From contig JAERTJ010000189.1 of NCBI GenBank assembly GCA_016844945.1, positions 1-64,000 of the forward strand: a stretch of DNA of 64,000 bases, read 5' to 3'. Shown in pieces: positions 33,004-42,665 of this stretch. The translations under genes were made by a program, and so were the position numbers. The DNA is from Fidelibacterota bacterium (GTDB taxonomy: Bacteria; Fidelibacterota; UBA8477; JABMPR01). Numbering within the stretch: position 1 is the stretch's first letter; each line of letters begins with the position of its first letter. The notes below the pieces were generated by a model. The model ran no database searches and was not told the DNA's origin. It saw only the letters and a program-made list of their open reading frames with translations.

Positions 33004-33032
33004 AATCTAAACGGCGCCCTGTGGCATGTCAA
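33004..33032 (-). promoter_or_regulatory. Near-consensus sigma-70 promoter of the rplM operon
   Basis: On the minus strand TTGACA (33027-33032), a 17-base spacer and TAGATT (33004-33009) give a near-perfect sigma-70 promoter, followed by a G/C-containing discriminator (ACGTCGC). The core CCGTTTAGATTA recurs at the yajC promoter. Confidence 0.8.
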
Positions 33033-33064
33033 ACATAATTTCCCAGTTAAAAAATCTAGAATTT

Positions 33065-34591
33065 TCAGTCACTTGCCGAGGTTTTCAGGCTTATTTCAAA
33101 GGTTGTTCCCTGACCAGGTGCGGACTCCACCGTAATGTCTCCCTGGTGGTACTCGCGAATAATGCGTTCGACGAGACTCAAGCCAAGACCCCACCCTCTC
33201 TTTTTTGAACTCCAACCAGGGCGAAAAATATTCTTATGATCACGCAATGGAATCCCTTCCCCATTGTCTCTAACCATTACCTGCACCCAGGTTCCACGTT
33301 GTACGACTTTTACGCTAATGGTGCCTTCATCCGTTTTGATGGCATCAACAGAATTCTTCAAAAGATTTTCAATTGCCCAACCGAAGAGCTCCGCGTGAGC
33401 TAAAACTTGATAGTCCACTGGACAGTCAAACTCGACTTTGATGGATTTCCCCCATTGAGGAATACGCCGTTGAACATAACCCAGAACAGGCTCGACTAAC
33501 TCTTTGATGGATAGAGATTCAAGCTTTACACCGGCTCCAATTTTTGAAAAACGCTCTGCAACCTGATTCAACCGTTGAAGGTCTCGATCCATTTCATCAA
33601 CTATCTGTGCCGTCTGATTTCTATTTTCATCCTGACGTAAAAGCTCAATCCAACCCATCAGGGATGACAGAGGTGTCCCTAACTGGTGAGCTGTCTCTTT
33701 GGAAAGGCCGACCCATATTCCACGATGTTCAGCCCTTCGGATAAACTGAAAACCTGCGAAGCCAAGCAGGATAAATGCCCCCATGATCCCAAACTCAATA
33801 AAGGGGAACCAACGCAGCGCCTGAATGAGCTCTGAGTCCTCATAATGAATTTCCATCACGGTCTCCCCGGCAAAATAGACAGGGACCGGTGGGTTGTTAG
33901 AGTCCATCCGGCGAAGTGTTGTTCTCAGGATCGTCTCTTTTTCTTCTGAACTGAGTGATTCAGAAAGATCTAGACTGTGTTCTTCAATCCTGGATAAGCT
34001 ACCCTTCTCTTTGCTGGTGAGAATCATGGGGAAGTTTACCGCCCGGATGATATTCTCAACTATTTCTTCAAACTCACGACTTTCAGGACGTCCAAAATGG
34101 ATACGCATGATTTCCAGGTCTAAATAGTTTACAGGAATTGCTTCATTTTGTCGATCCATCTCTTGAACCGTTTGAAGGAGAAATTCATCGATGTCTGGAT
34201 CATTCAGTGAGTCTGGGATATCCACATTCCGATGTGCATAAATGACTTGCTGCCCATTTTCAATGACCGTAATAATTACCGGAAAACTGATATTCCTGAT
34301 AATCTGGTTAAATGCGAAATCCATGCTTGGCGTATCTGCTGAGAGTGCATTGGCATAGAGGGTCGCATTAAAGCTCAGGAACCGCCGTTGCTCCTCCTGA
34401 TACGCTTTGCTCTGCAGATCTGCAGATAATGCGTTTGCCAGCAGGTTGGAGTTATAGTTCAGAAATCGAAGATTATCATCTCTTAATTCTTTCACCAGCC
34501 AATTGGTGTAGAGCAGGGATATACTGATAATGATGATGCTGAGGACAAAGAGCCCCAGCTTGATGTTCGTCGTGGATCTAAAATCACGCAT
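33065..34591 (-). CDS. Sensor histidine kinase with duplicated extracytoplasmic module
   Basis: The 508 residues are: helix 1 (about 10-31), an extracytoplasmic region (32-258), helix 2 (about 263-284), a HisKA dimerisation domain with H302 in SKETAHQLGTPLSSL, and a HATPase domain with N box NLLKNSVDAI, DNGEGIP and GWGLGLSL. The sensor region is built from repeats: LRFLNYNSNLLANALSAD against RRFLSFNATLYANALSAD, and about 92-167 against 175-251. No response regulator gene adjoins, so the partner is elsewhere. It follows the YfhO gene with a one-base overlap, suggesting a link to glycan or envelope functions. Confidence 0.88.
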   Translation of the reverse strand: MRDFRSTTNIKLGLFVLSIIIISISLLYTNWLVKELRDDNLRFLNYNSNLLANALSADLQSKAYQEEQRRFLSFNATLYANALSADTPSMDFAFNQIIRNISFPVIITVIENGQQVIYAHRNVDIPDSLNDPDIDEFLLQTVQEMDRQNEAIPVNYLDLEIMRIHFGRPESREFEEIVENIIRAVNFPMILTSKEKGSLSRIEEHSLDLSESLSSEEKETILRTTLRRMDSNNPPVPVYFAGETVMEIHYEDSELIQALRWFPFIEFGIMGAFILLGFAGFQFIRRAEHRGIWVGLSKETAHQLGTPLSSLMGWIELLRQDENRNQTAQIVDEMDRDLQRLNQVAERFSKIGAGVKLESLSIKELVEPVLGYVQRRIPQWGKSIKVEFDCPVDYQVLAHAELFGWAIENLLKNSVDAIKTDEGTISVKVVQRGTWVQVMVRDNGEGIPLRDHKNIFRPGWSSKKRGWGLGLSLVERIIREYHQGDITVESAPGQGTTFEISLKTSASD

Positions 34592-37044
34592 TAATCTCGC
34601 TCTGCTGTTTTCCTATTCTGGATAAAGAGCAGAACTCCCAGGCCCAAAAGGATGAGACTTGAAATTAATGTGATGCGAAACCCGGCTTTGACCGCAGGTG
34701 GCTCGTAAACAAAGTTTATTTTATGCTTGCCAGCTGGCACGATGAGTCCCCTTATCAACTCATTGGTGGCATACATTTCAAGTTTGGTTTCCCCATCGAG
34801 ATAGGCTGACCATCCGGCTGGATAATGCACTTCACTTACTACCAGAAAACCGGTTCCCTCATTTTCTGTGGTCAGAGTGAGTGATTGAAGTGAATTTTCT
34901 GTCACCTCGGATTTCCCCACACTGAATTTCTTTTCAGAGATGCTCCCCTCTGGATCAAGAACAAATGCGAGGTTTTTTGGTGGTTCAATATTGAGATCCA
35001 TGGTCCTGCTCACTTCAGCACCTGAAATCGCTGTCATGATATTGGGAACAAACCAGGATTTGGGATAGTCATCTGTAAACTCATAGAGGAAGAGCTGTGC
35101 CCGCTGACCGCGGACAATATGCAAGGGCTGGTCCACGAGGTTAAACAATGGATCATTTAGTGGATAAGCTGAGACCAGATATTTGACCTGCAAGTTTCTG
35201 AGTACATCAAGGTGGCGCCTTCTCAGATCAGGGTCTACGGCACTAATGAATTTTGGCATCGCCCCGGAAGCTGACTGCTCATAATACTTAGGCAGGAAGG
35301 TTTGCTCCAATTTGGTGGAATTTAAAAAGTCCTGAAGAATCTTCAATTTTGCCGGGCTATAGCCACCAATTGATTCAAGACCATATAGCGCCCACACATT
35401 TGATCCGAACAAGTTGTGGACGGGGAAAATTCTGCCAGGATTTGTACTGGTGAGCTGTTTTAGCTTTCGGATTGCAGGTGTTTCCTGTTCTGCGGCAGCT
35501 ACTCTTTTTTCAGGTACAGATTTTTCACTGAAGCGGAGATCAACATGACCCAATTCTACTACAACAAGAGCAACCATGGCGAGAGAAAGTACAAGCCCGC
35601 TAAGCTTCTGTCTCATATAGATCCATATTAATGTCAACCCCAGGGTGCCAATAAACAGGCTCTTAATCAAACTAGAATAGAACATATCGATACGCAGGTT
35701 ACTCAACTGGGGATGAAATTTGGGTGAGTCCGCCAGTGAGTTTGCAAACATTCCAGTAACCATACCTTTGAAGAGGAGTACGATGAGGAAGATTCCTCCC
35801 AAAACGCTCATGGCTATCATACTGGTTTTCACCAGTTCTTTGCGTCTTTCTTCACTCAAGTTGAGGAGCGTGTATAGACCTAGACCTGCCAGTACAGCCA
35901 TCATAAGCTCCAGTAGAATCAGAATCATTGATGGAACTCTAAACTTATTGAAGAAAGGTAGGAATTTGAAAAGTAGGTCATATAGATATGGCCAGTAGCT
36001 TCCAAAACTGATGAGTAGGGCTAATAAAATTGTAGAAAGTAGATAGACTTTTTCCTGCAACCGATCCCGTGTCAGGAAGGCAGACATGGTGAGTATGAGT
36101 ACTGTGAAGCCAAGAAAATCAGAGTGCTCAGTAAAAGTTTTGCCCCCCCAATAGGTTTGTCCGCCAAAACCAAACCAGTCTGAGAAAAAGAGAGAGAGAA
36201 ATTCATAGGGAGGAAAAGACCAGCTTGTAGCATAGCCATAATCCAGTCCCCCGCTGGCACTCCCACCTCGGATAGAATGTGCTGCATATGATAATGAGGG
36301 TATATAGAGTACTGCTGCTAGACCAATCCCCAGGAGTAGTCCCCCAGCCAGATAGCCCAGCGATATTGGAAAGCGCTGCCAATCCTTACTCCTAAATCTA
36401 AAAATGGCTTCAATGACCACATACCAGCCAACTGCCATCCATCCATAATAGGCGATTTGCACATGCCCTCTTTGGAGTTGAAAACCGGCAATCACTGCCA
36501 GAAGTAACATCCCTTTTAAATCGGGATCATCGAACACTCTTTTAGTTGCATACAAGAGCCAGGGCAAGTAGGCTGCCGTCATCATCTGAGAGCCATGTCC
36601 GGCAGAGACCATAACCACAAAAAAAGGAGTGAGCATAAACGCAAACCCACTCAACAAAGCCGAGAAAAATTCCATTTTCATATACCTGAGTAGGGTGTAG
36701 ACACCCATGGCAGCCAGGATAAGATGGAACATCATGGCCCAGAGACCTGGCATTCCAATTTTGGTCAACAAACCCATTACAAAATTGGGGAAATAAACCC
36801 ACTTGGTGAACATCATGCTGCTAAAAGCAGGCATCCCAGAAAAGATATAGGGTTGCCAGAGGGGATAGTCACCAGTCTCACTATGATATTCGTTCAATGG
36901 GACTGTGATACCTTTAGCAGCGGTCGTATCTCCCCCACCAAAGATATGACCCTTGAAGAAAACGGCAGAGAAGAGGATAACAACGACCAGGAGAAACAAC
37001 CCCAGAGCCCTGACGGTATCGTTTTTAATCAGATTTGAAAACAT
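34591..37044 (-). CDS. YfhO-family membrane protein (GT-C-like)
   Basis: The 817-residue polytopic protein belongs to the YfhO family, membrane glycosyltransferases of the GT-C type that in studied Gram-positives glycosylate teichoic acids. A first helix (about 11-29) is followed by an acidic-Tyr stretch (YHSETGDYPLWQPYIFSGMP) as expected for the catalytic loop. About a dozen further helices come next, then a large soluble extracytoplasmic domain (about 510-785) and a last helix (about 790-808). In this outer-membrane lineage the substrate is unknown. It lies at the entry of the surface-glycan locus and overlaps the kinase gene by one base. Confidence 0.82.
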   Translation of the reverse strand: MFSNLIKNDTVRALGLFLLVVVILFSAVFFKGHIFGGGDTTAAKGITVPLNEYHSETGDYPLWQPYIFSGMPAFSSMMFTKWVYFPNFVMGLLTKIGMPGLWAMMFHLILAAMGVYTLLRYMKMEFFSALLSGFAFMLTPFFVVMVSAGHGSQMMTAAYLPWLLYATKRVFDDPDLKGMLLLAVIAGFQLQRGHVQIAYYGWMAVGWYVVIEAIFRFRSKDWQRFPISLGYLAGGLLLGIGLAAVLYIPSLSYAAHSIRGGSASGGLDYGYATSWSFPPYEFLSLFFSDWFGFGGQTYWGGKTFTEHSDFLGFTVLILTMSAFLTRDRLQEKVYLLSTILLALLISFGSYWPYLYDLLFKFLPFFNKFRVPSMILILLELMMAVLAGLGLYTLLNLSEERRKELVKTSMIAMSVLGGIFLIVLLFKGMVTGMFANSLADSPKFHPQLSNLRIDMFYSSLIKSLFIGTLGLTLIWIYMRQKLSGLVLSLAMVALVVVELGHVDLRFSEKSVPEKRVAAAEQETPAIRKLKQLTSTNPGRIFPVHNLFGSNVWALYGLESIGGYSPAKLKILQDFLNSTKLEQTFLPKYYEQSASGAMPKFISAVDPDLRRRHLDVLRNLQVKYLVSAYPLNDPLFNLVDQPLHIVRGQRAQLFLYEFTDDYPKSWFVPNIMTAISGAEVSRTMDLNIEPPKNLAFVLDPEGSISEKKFSVGKSEVTENSLQSLTLTTENEGTGFLVVSEVHYPAGWSAYLDGETKLEMYATNELIRGLIVPAGKHKINFVYEPPAVKAGFRITLISSLILLGLGVLLFIQNRKTAERD

Positions 37045-37256
37045 AGTTTACCTTTGTATGCCTTTAATGTTTGAAAGAAGTTTATATGTATGTCTAGATC
37101 CAGATAATTCAATCTGGTTAAGATTTACCACATATGCATTGAAGCTAAGATTGTAGCCTTGGATGGAAAATGTTTATTCGGTTTTTACGTATCTACAATG
37201 AGCCTGAAATGTGTGAATCTTTTATGGAAGCCATAGCCTGCTTCTTCCCAAAAAGA

Positions 37257-38318
37257 CTAATTCGAATTCGCTAAAATTTCCACAATTGTTTTCGCACTAT
37301 CCCCCTTACCATAATGTGTACCCCATCGCTTCGGCTCTGGAAAAGAAGATAGAAATCCTGGAATGTCCCCAAGTGATTTCCCAACCAGATGGTTCCAACC
37401 GTCCTGGACTGTCTCCACCCACTCAGTTTCACCTCTGACGGTTAAACAGTGCGTTTTATGGAGATAGGCTTCCTTTTGGACACCTCCTGAGTCTGTGATG
37501 ATCGTATGGGCATACTTCTCCAACAGCATCATATCCAGATAACCCACTGGATCAATAACCTTCACATGGCCACTCAGTTCTGACAATATGCGCAAAACTC
37601 TCGCCCTGCTCCTGGGGTGAACTGGAAAGATCACAGGAATTTTATTTGATCCCACAACTTCCAGAATTTCCTTCAATCGGGAATCTGAATCTGCATTGCT
37701 GGGGCGGTGTATGGTAAGGAGTATATATTTTTTCTTCTCAAGGTTTTGAGTTTCCAGAATCTTGGATTTATTTTCTGCAACCACGGTGAACTTTTTCAAT
37801 GAGTCCACCATAACATCACCGACAATATGTACCCCTTCAGTAATCCCTTCCTGCTGGAGATTAACCCTGGCTACATCCGTGGGAACGAACTTCAGATCAG
37901 AGATGACATCTGTGACGATTCTATTGATTTCTTCTGGCATCAGTCGATTATAGGACCTCAGACCCGCCTCAATGTGAGCAATTTTTATATGTAGCTTTGC
38001 AGCAGCCAGAGCGCCGGCAATGGTGGCGTTGGTATCACCAAATACAATAATCCATTCTGGCCTTTCCTTGATCAGTATATCTTCAATCCCTATCAGAGAA
38101 GCAGCGGTTTGGGATGCATGAGTCCCAGAGCCTACACCCAGATCATAATCAGGTTTAGGAATACCCATTTCATCAAAGAATACTTTTGCCATATTCTCAT
38201 CATAGTGCTGACCGGTATTCACAAGAATCTCTTCATGTCCGGCTGCCTTCAGTGCTTCAGAAACAACAGCGGCTTTTACGAACTGTGGACGGGCTCCAAT
38301 AATGGTGACAACTTTCAA
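37257..38318 (-). CDS. wecB: UDP-GlcNAc 2-epimerase (non-hydrolysing)
   Basis: WecB interconverts UDP-GlcNAc and UDP-ManNAc for surface polysaccharide. I use TTG 38318 as start because GGAGAG lies right before it and it gives MKVVTIIGARPQFVKAA, the family's usual N-terminus; GTG 38366 would add 16 residues. Signature blocks are GDTNATIAGALAAAK, HIEAGLRSYNRLMPEEINRIVTD (written here in two overlapping parts: HIEAGLRSYNR and MPEEINR), HPRSR and SGGVQKEAY. The product is 353 residues. It is the first enzyme of the glycan locus and diverges from the deacetylase pair. Confidence 0.92.
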   Translation of the reverse strand: MKVVTIIGARPQFVKAAVVSEALKAAGHEEILVNTGQHYDENMAKVFFDEMGIPKPDYDLGVGSGTHASQTAASLIGIEDILIKERPEWIIVFGDTNATIAGALAAAKLHIKIAHIEAGLRSYNRLMPEEINRIVTDVISDLKFVPTDVARVNLQQEGITEGVHIVGDVMVDSLKKFTVVAENKSKILETQNLEKKKYILLTIHRPSNADSDSRLKEILEVVGSNKIPVIFPVHPRSRARVLRILSELSGHVKVIDPVGYLDMMLLEKYAHTIITDSGGVQKEAYLHKTHCLTVRGETEWVETVQDGWNHLVGKSLGDIPGFLSSFPEPKRWGTHYGKGDSAKTIVEILANSN

Positions 38319-38649
38319 TGGTCTCTCCGGATATATAATATCATTCTTCGCAAACTTAACTCCCACACAGTCAACTACAATTAATCAACGGCTCCAACTT
38401 CAACTGGTTCCTTGGGAAAAAGCAAGAACAATGCTTGGCCTTGGTTATGTTGACAGGTGAATCTAAACAGCATCTGCATGGAGCAGAGTAATTTTTCCAT
38501 AAACCCTGGGAAAATTGAAATTTTTCCCAAGTAGTGAGTAGTAGGATGAATACCTGACTCCTGATCCCTTTTAGCTTTCACCAGGGAATTAAGCATTTAG
38601 TTTAAATCGTCTGCGTCACAGGTGTGACCTTCAAGTGGAGAACCGGGAC
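38319..38649. other. Divergent intergenic region with a 10-bp inverted repeat
   Basis: No coding sequence is convincing in these 331 bases between divergent wecB and the deacetylase gene. TTGGGAAAAA (38411-38420) recurs as TTTTTCCCAA (38521-38530), a perfect inverted repeat over a 100-base gap, and TGGGAAAA (38507-38514) pairs with TTTTCCCA (38522-38529) as a local hairpin. Promoters for both directions should lie here, but I could not fix them. Confidence 0.4.
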
Positions 38650-39774
38650 ATGATTTACATTTTGTATTCAAATGATTACGAGGTTTTTCTGGGTGGAAAT
38701 TATCGTCCTGAGCGTGAAGTTCTCATCAACTCCACCGAAAGTGTCCTCGCTGCTTGTGCTGAAATTAATGTTCCCATTACTCTGTTTTGTGATATGACCT
38801 GTCTCTGGCGATACCGGGAACAGGGTTACAACGAATTTCCTGAGGCGGTTGAAGAACAGCTAAAAGATACCATTCAAAAAGGACATGATGTTCAAACTCA
38901 TATTCACCCCCACTGGTTTGATACTGAGATATCAGCTACTGGAAGTGGTACATCAACCTATAAAGTCGATCCAGGGAAATTTCTGATTGGAAATTGGATT
39001 CCTGCAGATGGGTCCAGTTTAAGAGAATTTTGTACAGGTGTGTTTATTCGTGCAAAACATCATTTGGAGGAGCTCCTTCAACCCTATGATCCAAAATATC
39101 AGTGCATGTCATACAGAGCAGGCGGATACGGTGTACAACCTAACTCTGAGGATATCTATGGTGCTCTTCTAGATGCCGGGTATCTGGTTGACTCCTCTAT
39201 TGTTCCTGGAATGATCTATGAAAGCAATGTGAACAAAATAGATTTCTCCTGTGCACCCGACTCAGGAAATTATTTACTCTCTGCGAAGGATGATATACTG
39301 AGTGCTACGGATGAAGGAGTGTTTGAGATCCCCGTACTGGCATTAAAGGACGGTTCTGCTCGCTGGCTTCTGTTAAAAGCCTTCATACGTAAAGTATTCA
39401 AAGCCCTCTTCAATCCACCACATCGCAATCATATGGGTTATCCGATCCAGATGAGTGATTCGATATCAAAGAAAAAAGGCTCTTTGAAGCAAATCCTTGA
39501 TGAAGTGCAAATTATCAAGCGTGGCTGGTATATGCTTGAGTTGGGAGAAGATGAAGACCTTATGGTAGACGCTACCAGACAGTATATAAACCGTCATCAG
39601 GAGAGCGATAAAGATTTATTCGTTTCAGTAAGTTGCCACTCCAAGTCCACCAATTCACTTATGCTAAAGGCTTTCAGGAAGTATCATAGAAGACTTGAAA
39701 CGATCTATGGTTCCCAGTTGAAGGCAATCACTTTCCAGGAAGCTGGACGACTTATAAACTCCAAGGAGAGGTAA
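38650..39774 (+). CDS. Polysaccharide-deacetylase-like (CE4-type) enzyme
   Basis: The 374-residue product has a NodB-like barrel pattern: MIYILYSNDYEVFLGGNYRP carries the first Asp position, GHDVQTHIHPHW (about 87-98) supplies the metal-site His pair, and SYRAGGYGV the Arg/Gly block. There is no signal peptide, so it may act on a cytoplasmic or lipid-linked intermediate. The start ATG 38650 has GGAG nine bases before; GTG 38635 is the alternative. It lies five bases before an AAC(3)-fold acyltransferase gene, so the pair could deacetylate and re-acylate the same amino sugar (inference). Confidence 0.75.
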   Translation: MIYILYSNDYEVFLGGNYRPEREVLINSTESVLAACAEINVPITLFCDMTCLWRYREQGYNEFPEAVEEQLKDTIQKGHDVQTHIHPHWFDTEISATGSGTSTYKVDPGKFLIGNWIPADGSSLREFCTGVFIRAKHHLEELLQPYDPKYQCMSYRAGGYGVQPNSEDIYGALLDAGYLVDSSIVPGMIYESNVNKIDFSCAPDSGNYLLSAKDDILSATDEGVFEIPVLALKDGSARWLLLKAFIRKVFKALFNPPHRNHMGYPIQMSDSISKKKGSLKQILDEVQIIKRGWYMLELGEDEDLMVDATRQYINRHQESDKDLFVSVSCHSKSTNSLMLKAFRKYHRRLETIYGSQLKAITFQEAGRLINSKER

Positions 39775-39779
39775 GCCCC

Positions 39780-40742
39780 ATGTCGCAGATCACAACATTG
39801 ATACGAAATTTCCTGCCTCAATCGCTGCTGAAGTCAATACGACCTGTTTATAATTGGTTTCGCTCCAGGGTGAGAACCTTCCGTAGAGCACGAATGGAAA
39901 AATTATCTCTGAATCACTTGATCTCAGATCTTCGTGCAGCGGATATAGTCGAGGGTGATATCGTCATGGTCCATTCTGCCATGTCCAGGGTTGGCAATAT
40001 TGATGGTGGAGCTGAAACTATCATCAACAGTTTTGTGAGGGCTGTCGAACCATCAGGAACTGTCATGATGCCAGCTTATGGCTCAGCTGATGATGTGCTT
40101 GTGAGCATGAAAACAGATGAGTATATAGATCTTCAGACCCAAAAGTCATACATGGGAAAAATCACGGAGGTGTTCCGAACCTACCCCGGTGTCGTCAGGA
40201 GTTCTCATCCTTTTTCATCGATATGTGCTCTGGGACAGGACGTGAAAATAATGCTTTCAGACCATCCCAATAATCCCAATGTTTGTCATGCAAGTTCCCC
40301 TATGGGTCGGATTGTCGAACATGATGCAAAAATCATTGGGATAGGTGTCACCATCGCAGTAGGAATGGCAGTTTCACACTTCCTTGAAGATACTGATGAA
40401 ACTTTTCCCATAGCTGTCCATACACCCGCATTTGAGGCAAAATACATTGATGCAAATGGGGAAAGTGTTACCCGAGATGTCATCCGCTTCGATCCCAAGG
40501 CGTCCATCACCCGAATAGGTAGCCCTAACACAGAATGGATTAATGATTCTCTTACCAGGCATTTTACTAAATTGGGTATCATGAAACATTTCCAATATGG
40601 TAATGCAGACTCATGGGTGATGAATGCTCGACCCGTTTTTGTGGAATTAAAGCGACTTGCTGAAAAGGGGATTACAATTTACCTGACCAAAGACCAATGG
40701 TTGGAAATGAATGACGGGGACGCCAGCATAGATTCCTGGTAA
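39780..40742 (+). CDS. AAC(3)-family acyltransferase in glycan locus
   Basis: The 320 residues match the antibiotic N3'-acetyltransferase fold: GDIVMVHSAMSRVGNIDGGA at the CoA site, SGTVMMPAYGSADDV, and RSSHPFSSICALG with the conserved Ser-x-His-Pro, then GIGVTIAVGMAVSHFLED. Homologues in polysaccharide loci acylate sugar amines rather than drugs, and I read this one the same way because of its neighbours. The N-terminal 40 residues are basic and helical and may mediate membrane association. It is on the plus strand, paired with the deacetylase. Confidence 0.8.
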   Translation: MSQITTLIRNFLPQSLLKSIRPVYNWFRSRVRTFRRARMEKLSLNHLISDLRAADIVEGDIVMVHSAMSRVGNIDGGAETIINSFVRAVEPSGTVMMPAYGSADDVLVSMKTDEYIDLQTQKSYMGKITEVFRTYPGVVRSSHPFSSICALGQDVKIMLSDHPNNPNVCHASSPMGRIVEHDAKIIGIGVTIAVGMAVSHFLEDTDETFPIAVHTPAFEAKYIDANGESVTRDVIRFDPKASITRIGSPNTEWINDSLTRHFTKLGIMKHFQYGNADSWVMNARPVFVELKRLAEKGITIYLTKDQWLEMNDGDASIDSW

Positions 40743-40777
40743 CCAAGATTTCAAAAGCTCACCTGGCATACAATTTT

Positions 40778-41461
40778 TTAGACCAGCCCGCCGCTTAAAT
40801 CAATTGATGATCCGGTGATGTACTTTGTGTTTCTCAAGTACTCAACAGTAGATAGAATATCCTGAGGTTCACAGAGCGTTCCAGTCGGTATTTGAGCCAT
40901 GATTTTCTTCCGGTATTCTTCAGGGACCGTGCTGATCATCCCCAATTCTGAATATCCCAGATTAATATTATTAATGGTCACATTCAGCGAGGCATTTTCA
41001 ATTGCAAGTGATTTGGACATCCCCCAAAGGGCTGTTTTTGATGCAGAATAGGCACTAATACCAGGTGTTGGCTTCACAGCAACCACGGAAGAGAAGTTAA
41101 TCACTCTGCCATATTTTTGATTACGCATGAGAGGAAGCAGGGCACGGATAAAATGATAAGTCCCAAAAAGATTCGTTTCGATCACCTTTTCCCATTCTGC
41201 TGGATCACTTTTATGGGCGAAGGAATTATAATTGGTGCCAGCACAGTTAATCAAGGTGATGTCCCTTGCTGAATCTGAAATTTTCTCCACGAGTGAATCA
41301 ACCTGAGTAAAATCAGATACATCAAGCTGCTCATATCTATCTGCATTTCGATCAGGGCTTGTGCTGAGATAAGTCCCCAAAATGTTTTCTTCACCCCTAT
41401 CCAGATAGGTTTCCATCAAATACTTACCTATCCCCTTTGATGCACCAGTAATAATAATCAT
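40778..41461 (-). CDS. SDR-family oxidoreductase (FabG-like)
   Basis: The 227-residue Rossmann protein has TGASKGIG (5-12) for NAD(P), NCAG in the middle, and catalytic S125, Y138 and K142 (YSASK). The C-terminal half ends ITGSSIDLSGG, as in FabG-like reductases. It is 22 bases downstream of the ketoacyl synthase III gene. The pair could make a 3-hydroxyacyl group (acetoacetyl then 3-hydroxybutyryl) for sugar N-acylation; an acyl carrier protein gene was not seen nearby. Other sugar-nucleotide oxidoreduction is possible. Confidence 0.82.
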   Translation of the reverse strand: MIIITGASKGIGKYLMETYLDRGEENILGTYLSTSPDRNADRYEQLDVSDFTQVDSLVEKISDSARDITLINCAGTNYNSFAHKSDPAEWEKVIETNLFGTYHFIRALLPLMRNQKYGRVINFSSVVAVKPTPGISAYSASKTALWGMSKSLAIENASLNVTINNINLGYSELGMISTVPEEYRKKIMAQIPTGTLCEPQDILSTVEYLRNTKYITGSSIDLSGGLV

Positions 41462-41483
41462 CAGAATTGCTTTCAGTTATTCG

Positions 41484-42476
41484 TTATGACCAACGCAGGA
41501 GTGCGGCACCATATGTCCAACCAGATCCCACAGCTGCGAATAAAATATTATTTCCACGTTGGAGTTTTCCACTCCGTTTTGTTTCATCCAGTAGGATAGG
41601 TATCGTTCCACCAGACGTATTGGCGTACTTATCCATATTCGTCAGGACCCGCTCCCAGGGCAGCCCTATTATTTCAGCTGTTTTTTGGAGAATCTTAATG
41701 GACGGCTGGTGGGGAATCATATAATCAATATCAGCACTCTTGAGACCAGTATCATCCAATACCTGATTGATTGCAATGGGGAGTACTTTAGTTCCTGTTT
41801 TGTAGACTTCCTTGCCATTCATCTGAAAATAATGGAGTCCCTGTTCAAGTGTCTGCTCACTGGCTGGCATTTCTGACCCACCTGCTGGGATTGTATAATT
41901 CCACTTTCCACGACCGTCTGTGTAGAGGCGAAAAGCGAGAAAACCCTCATCATTATTCCCATGGGAAAAGACTGCTGCTCCTGCCCCATCACCAAAGAAG
42001 ACGGCATCACGACGCTTCCAATCAGTGATGCGTGAGAAAGTATCAGCCCCAATGACCAGGACATTGTCATATACACCTGTAGCTATGAATTGGGAAGCTA
42101 CGGACATCCCGTATAGAAAACCACTACATACAGCTGCAATATCAAATGCGACGGCATTATATGCCTTAATCTTATCCTGAACGATAGCAGCAGTAGAGGG
42201 AGCCAGTCTGTCTGGCGTAGCAGTAGCCACAATAATCAGATCAATATCAGTTACAGATAGACCTGCATCCTCTATGGCGTTGAGTGCAGCTTTTGAAGCC
42301 AGGTCACTTGTCGCTTCATTTTCTGCCGCTTTACGCCTCTCCTTTATGCCCAGCGTATCGTATATCCACTTGGCGTTGGTATCGACGGTTGATTCTAGAT
42401 GCTCATTGGTAATTATATGTTCCGGCAGGAATGACCCCGTACCTGTGATTTTTACTGCTCTGACAAATTGTTTCAT
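41484..42476 (-). CDS. Ketoacyl-ACP synthase III family protein
   Basis: The 330-residue thiolase-fold enzyme condenses an acyl-CoA with malonyl-ACP. Catalytic residues are C117 (AAVCSGF), H256 (IPHQPS) and N286 (KYANTSGG), the full KAS III triad; GDGAGAAVF and the ending FAAVGSGWTYGAALL are standard. A housekeeping FabH is normally in a plsX/fabD cluster; its place in a glycan locus with an SDR suggests a specialised acyl donor. It starts with ATG 42476 and has its own 189-base upstream gap. Confidence 0.88.
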   Translation of the reverse strand: MKQFVRAVKITGTGSFLPEHIITNEHLESTVDTNAKWIYDTLGIKERRKAAENEATSDLASKAALNAIEDAGLSVTDIDLIIVATATPDRLAPSTAAIVQDKIKAYNAVAFDIAAVCSGFLYGMSVASQFIATGVYDNVLVIGADTFSRITDWKRRDAVFFGDGAGAAVFSHGNNDEGFLAFRLYTDGRGKWNYTIPAGGSEMPASEQTLEQGLHYFQMNGKEVYKTGTKVLPIAINQVLDDTGLKSADIDYMIPHQPSIKILQKTAEIIGLPWERVLTNMDKYANTSGGTIPILLDETKRSGKLQRGNNILFAAVGSGWTYGAALLRWS

Positions 42477-42665
42477 TTTTAGAAGTGCTAATCCTTTGTT
42501 TCCAGATTCCTGCTTAAACCTGATCTTGCCAGGATTTTAATATGGGATGCTGTGATTAGTAGTCTTTTTTGGGGAATGAAACCTTCTTATAGTTTCACAG
42601 ACAGCCTGGGGTACTTGCATGACCTGTAATTCATGAATTCACAGAAATGCATACACATCGATAGG

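Noticed and set aside
38381-38596. Minus-strand 71-codon frame in the divergent gap
   Set aside because: It lies in the promoter region between wecB and the deacetylase, with no recognisable sequence and no ribosome-binding site worth noting.
39780-40742. AAC(3) gene as an antibiotic-resistance determinant
   Set aside because: The fold matches, but the surroundings are polysaccharide genes and the basic N-terminal extension is unlike resistance enzymes; sugar acylation is more likely.
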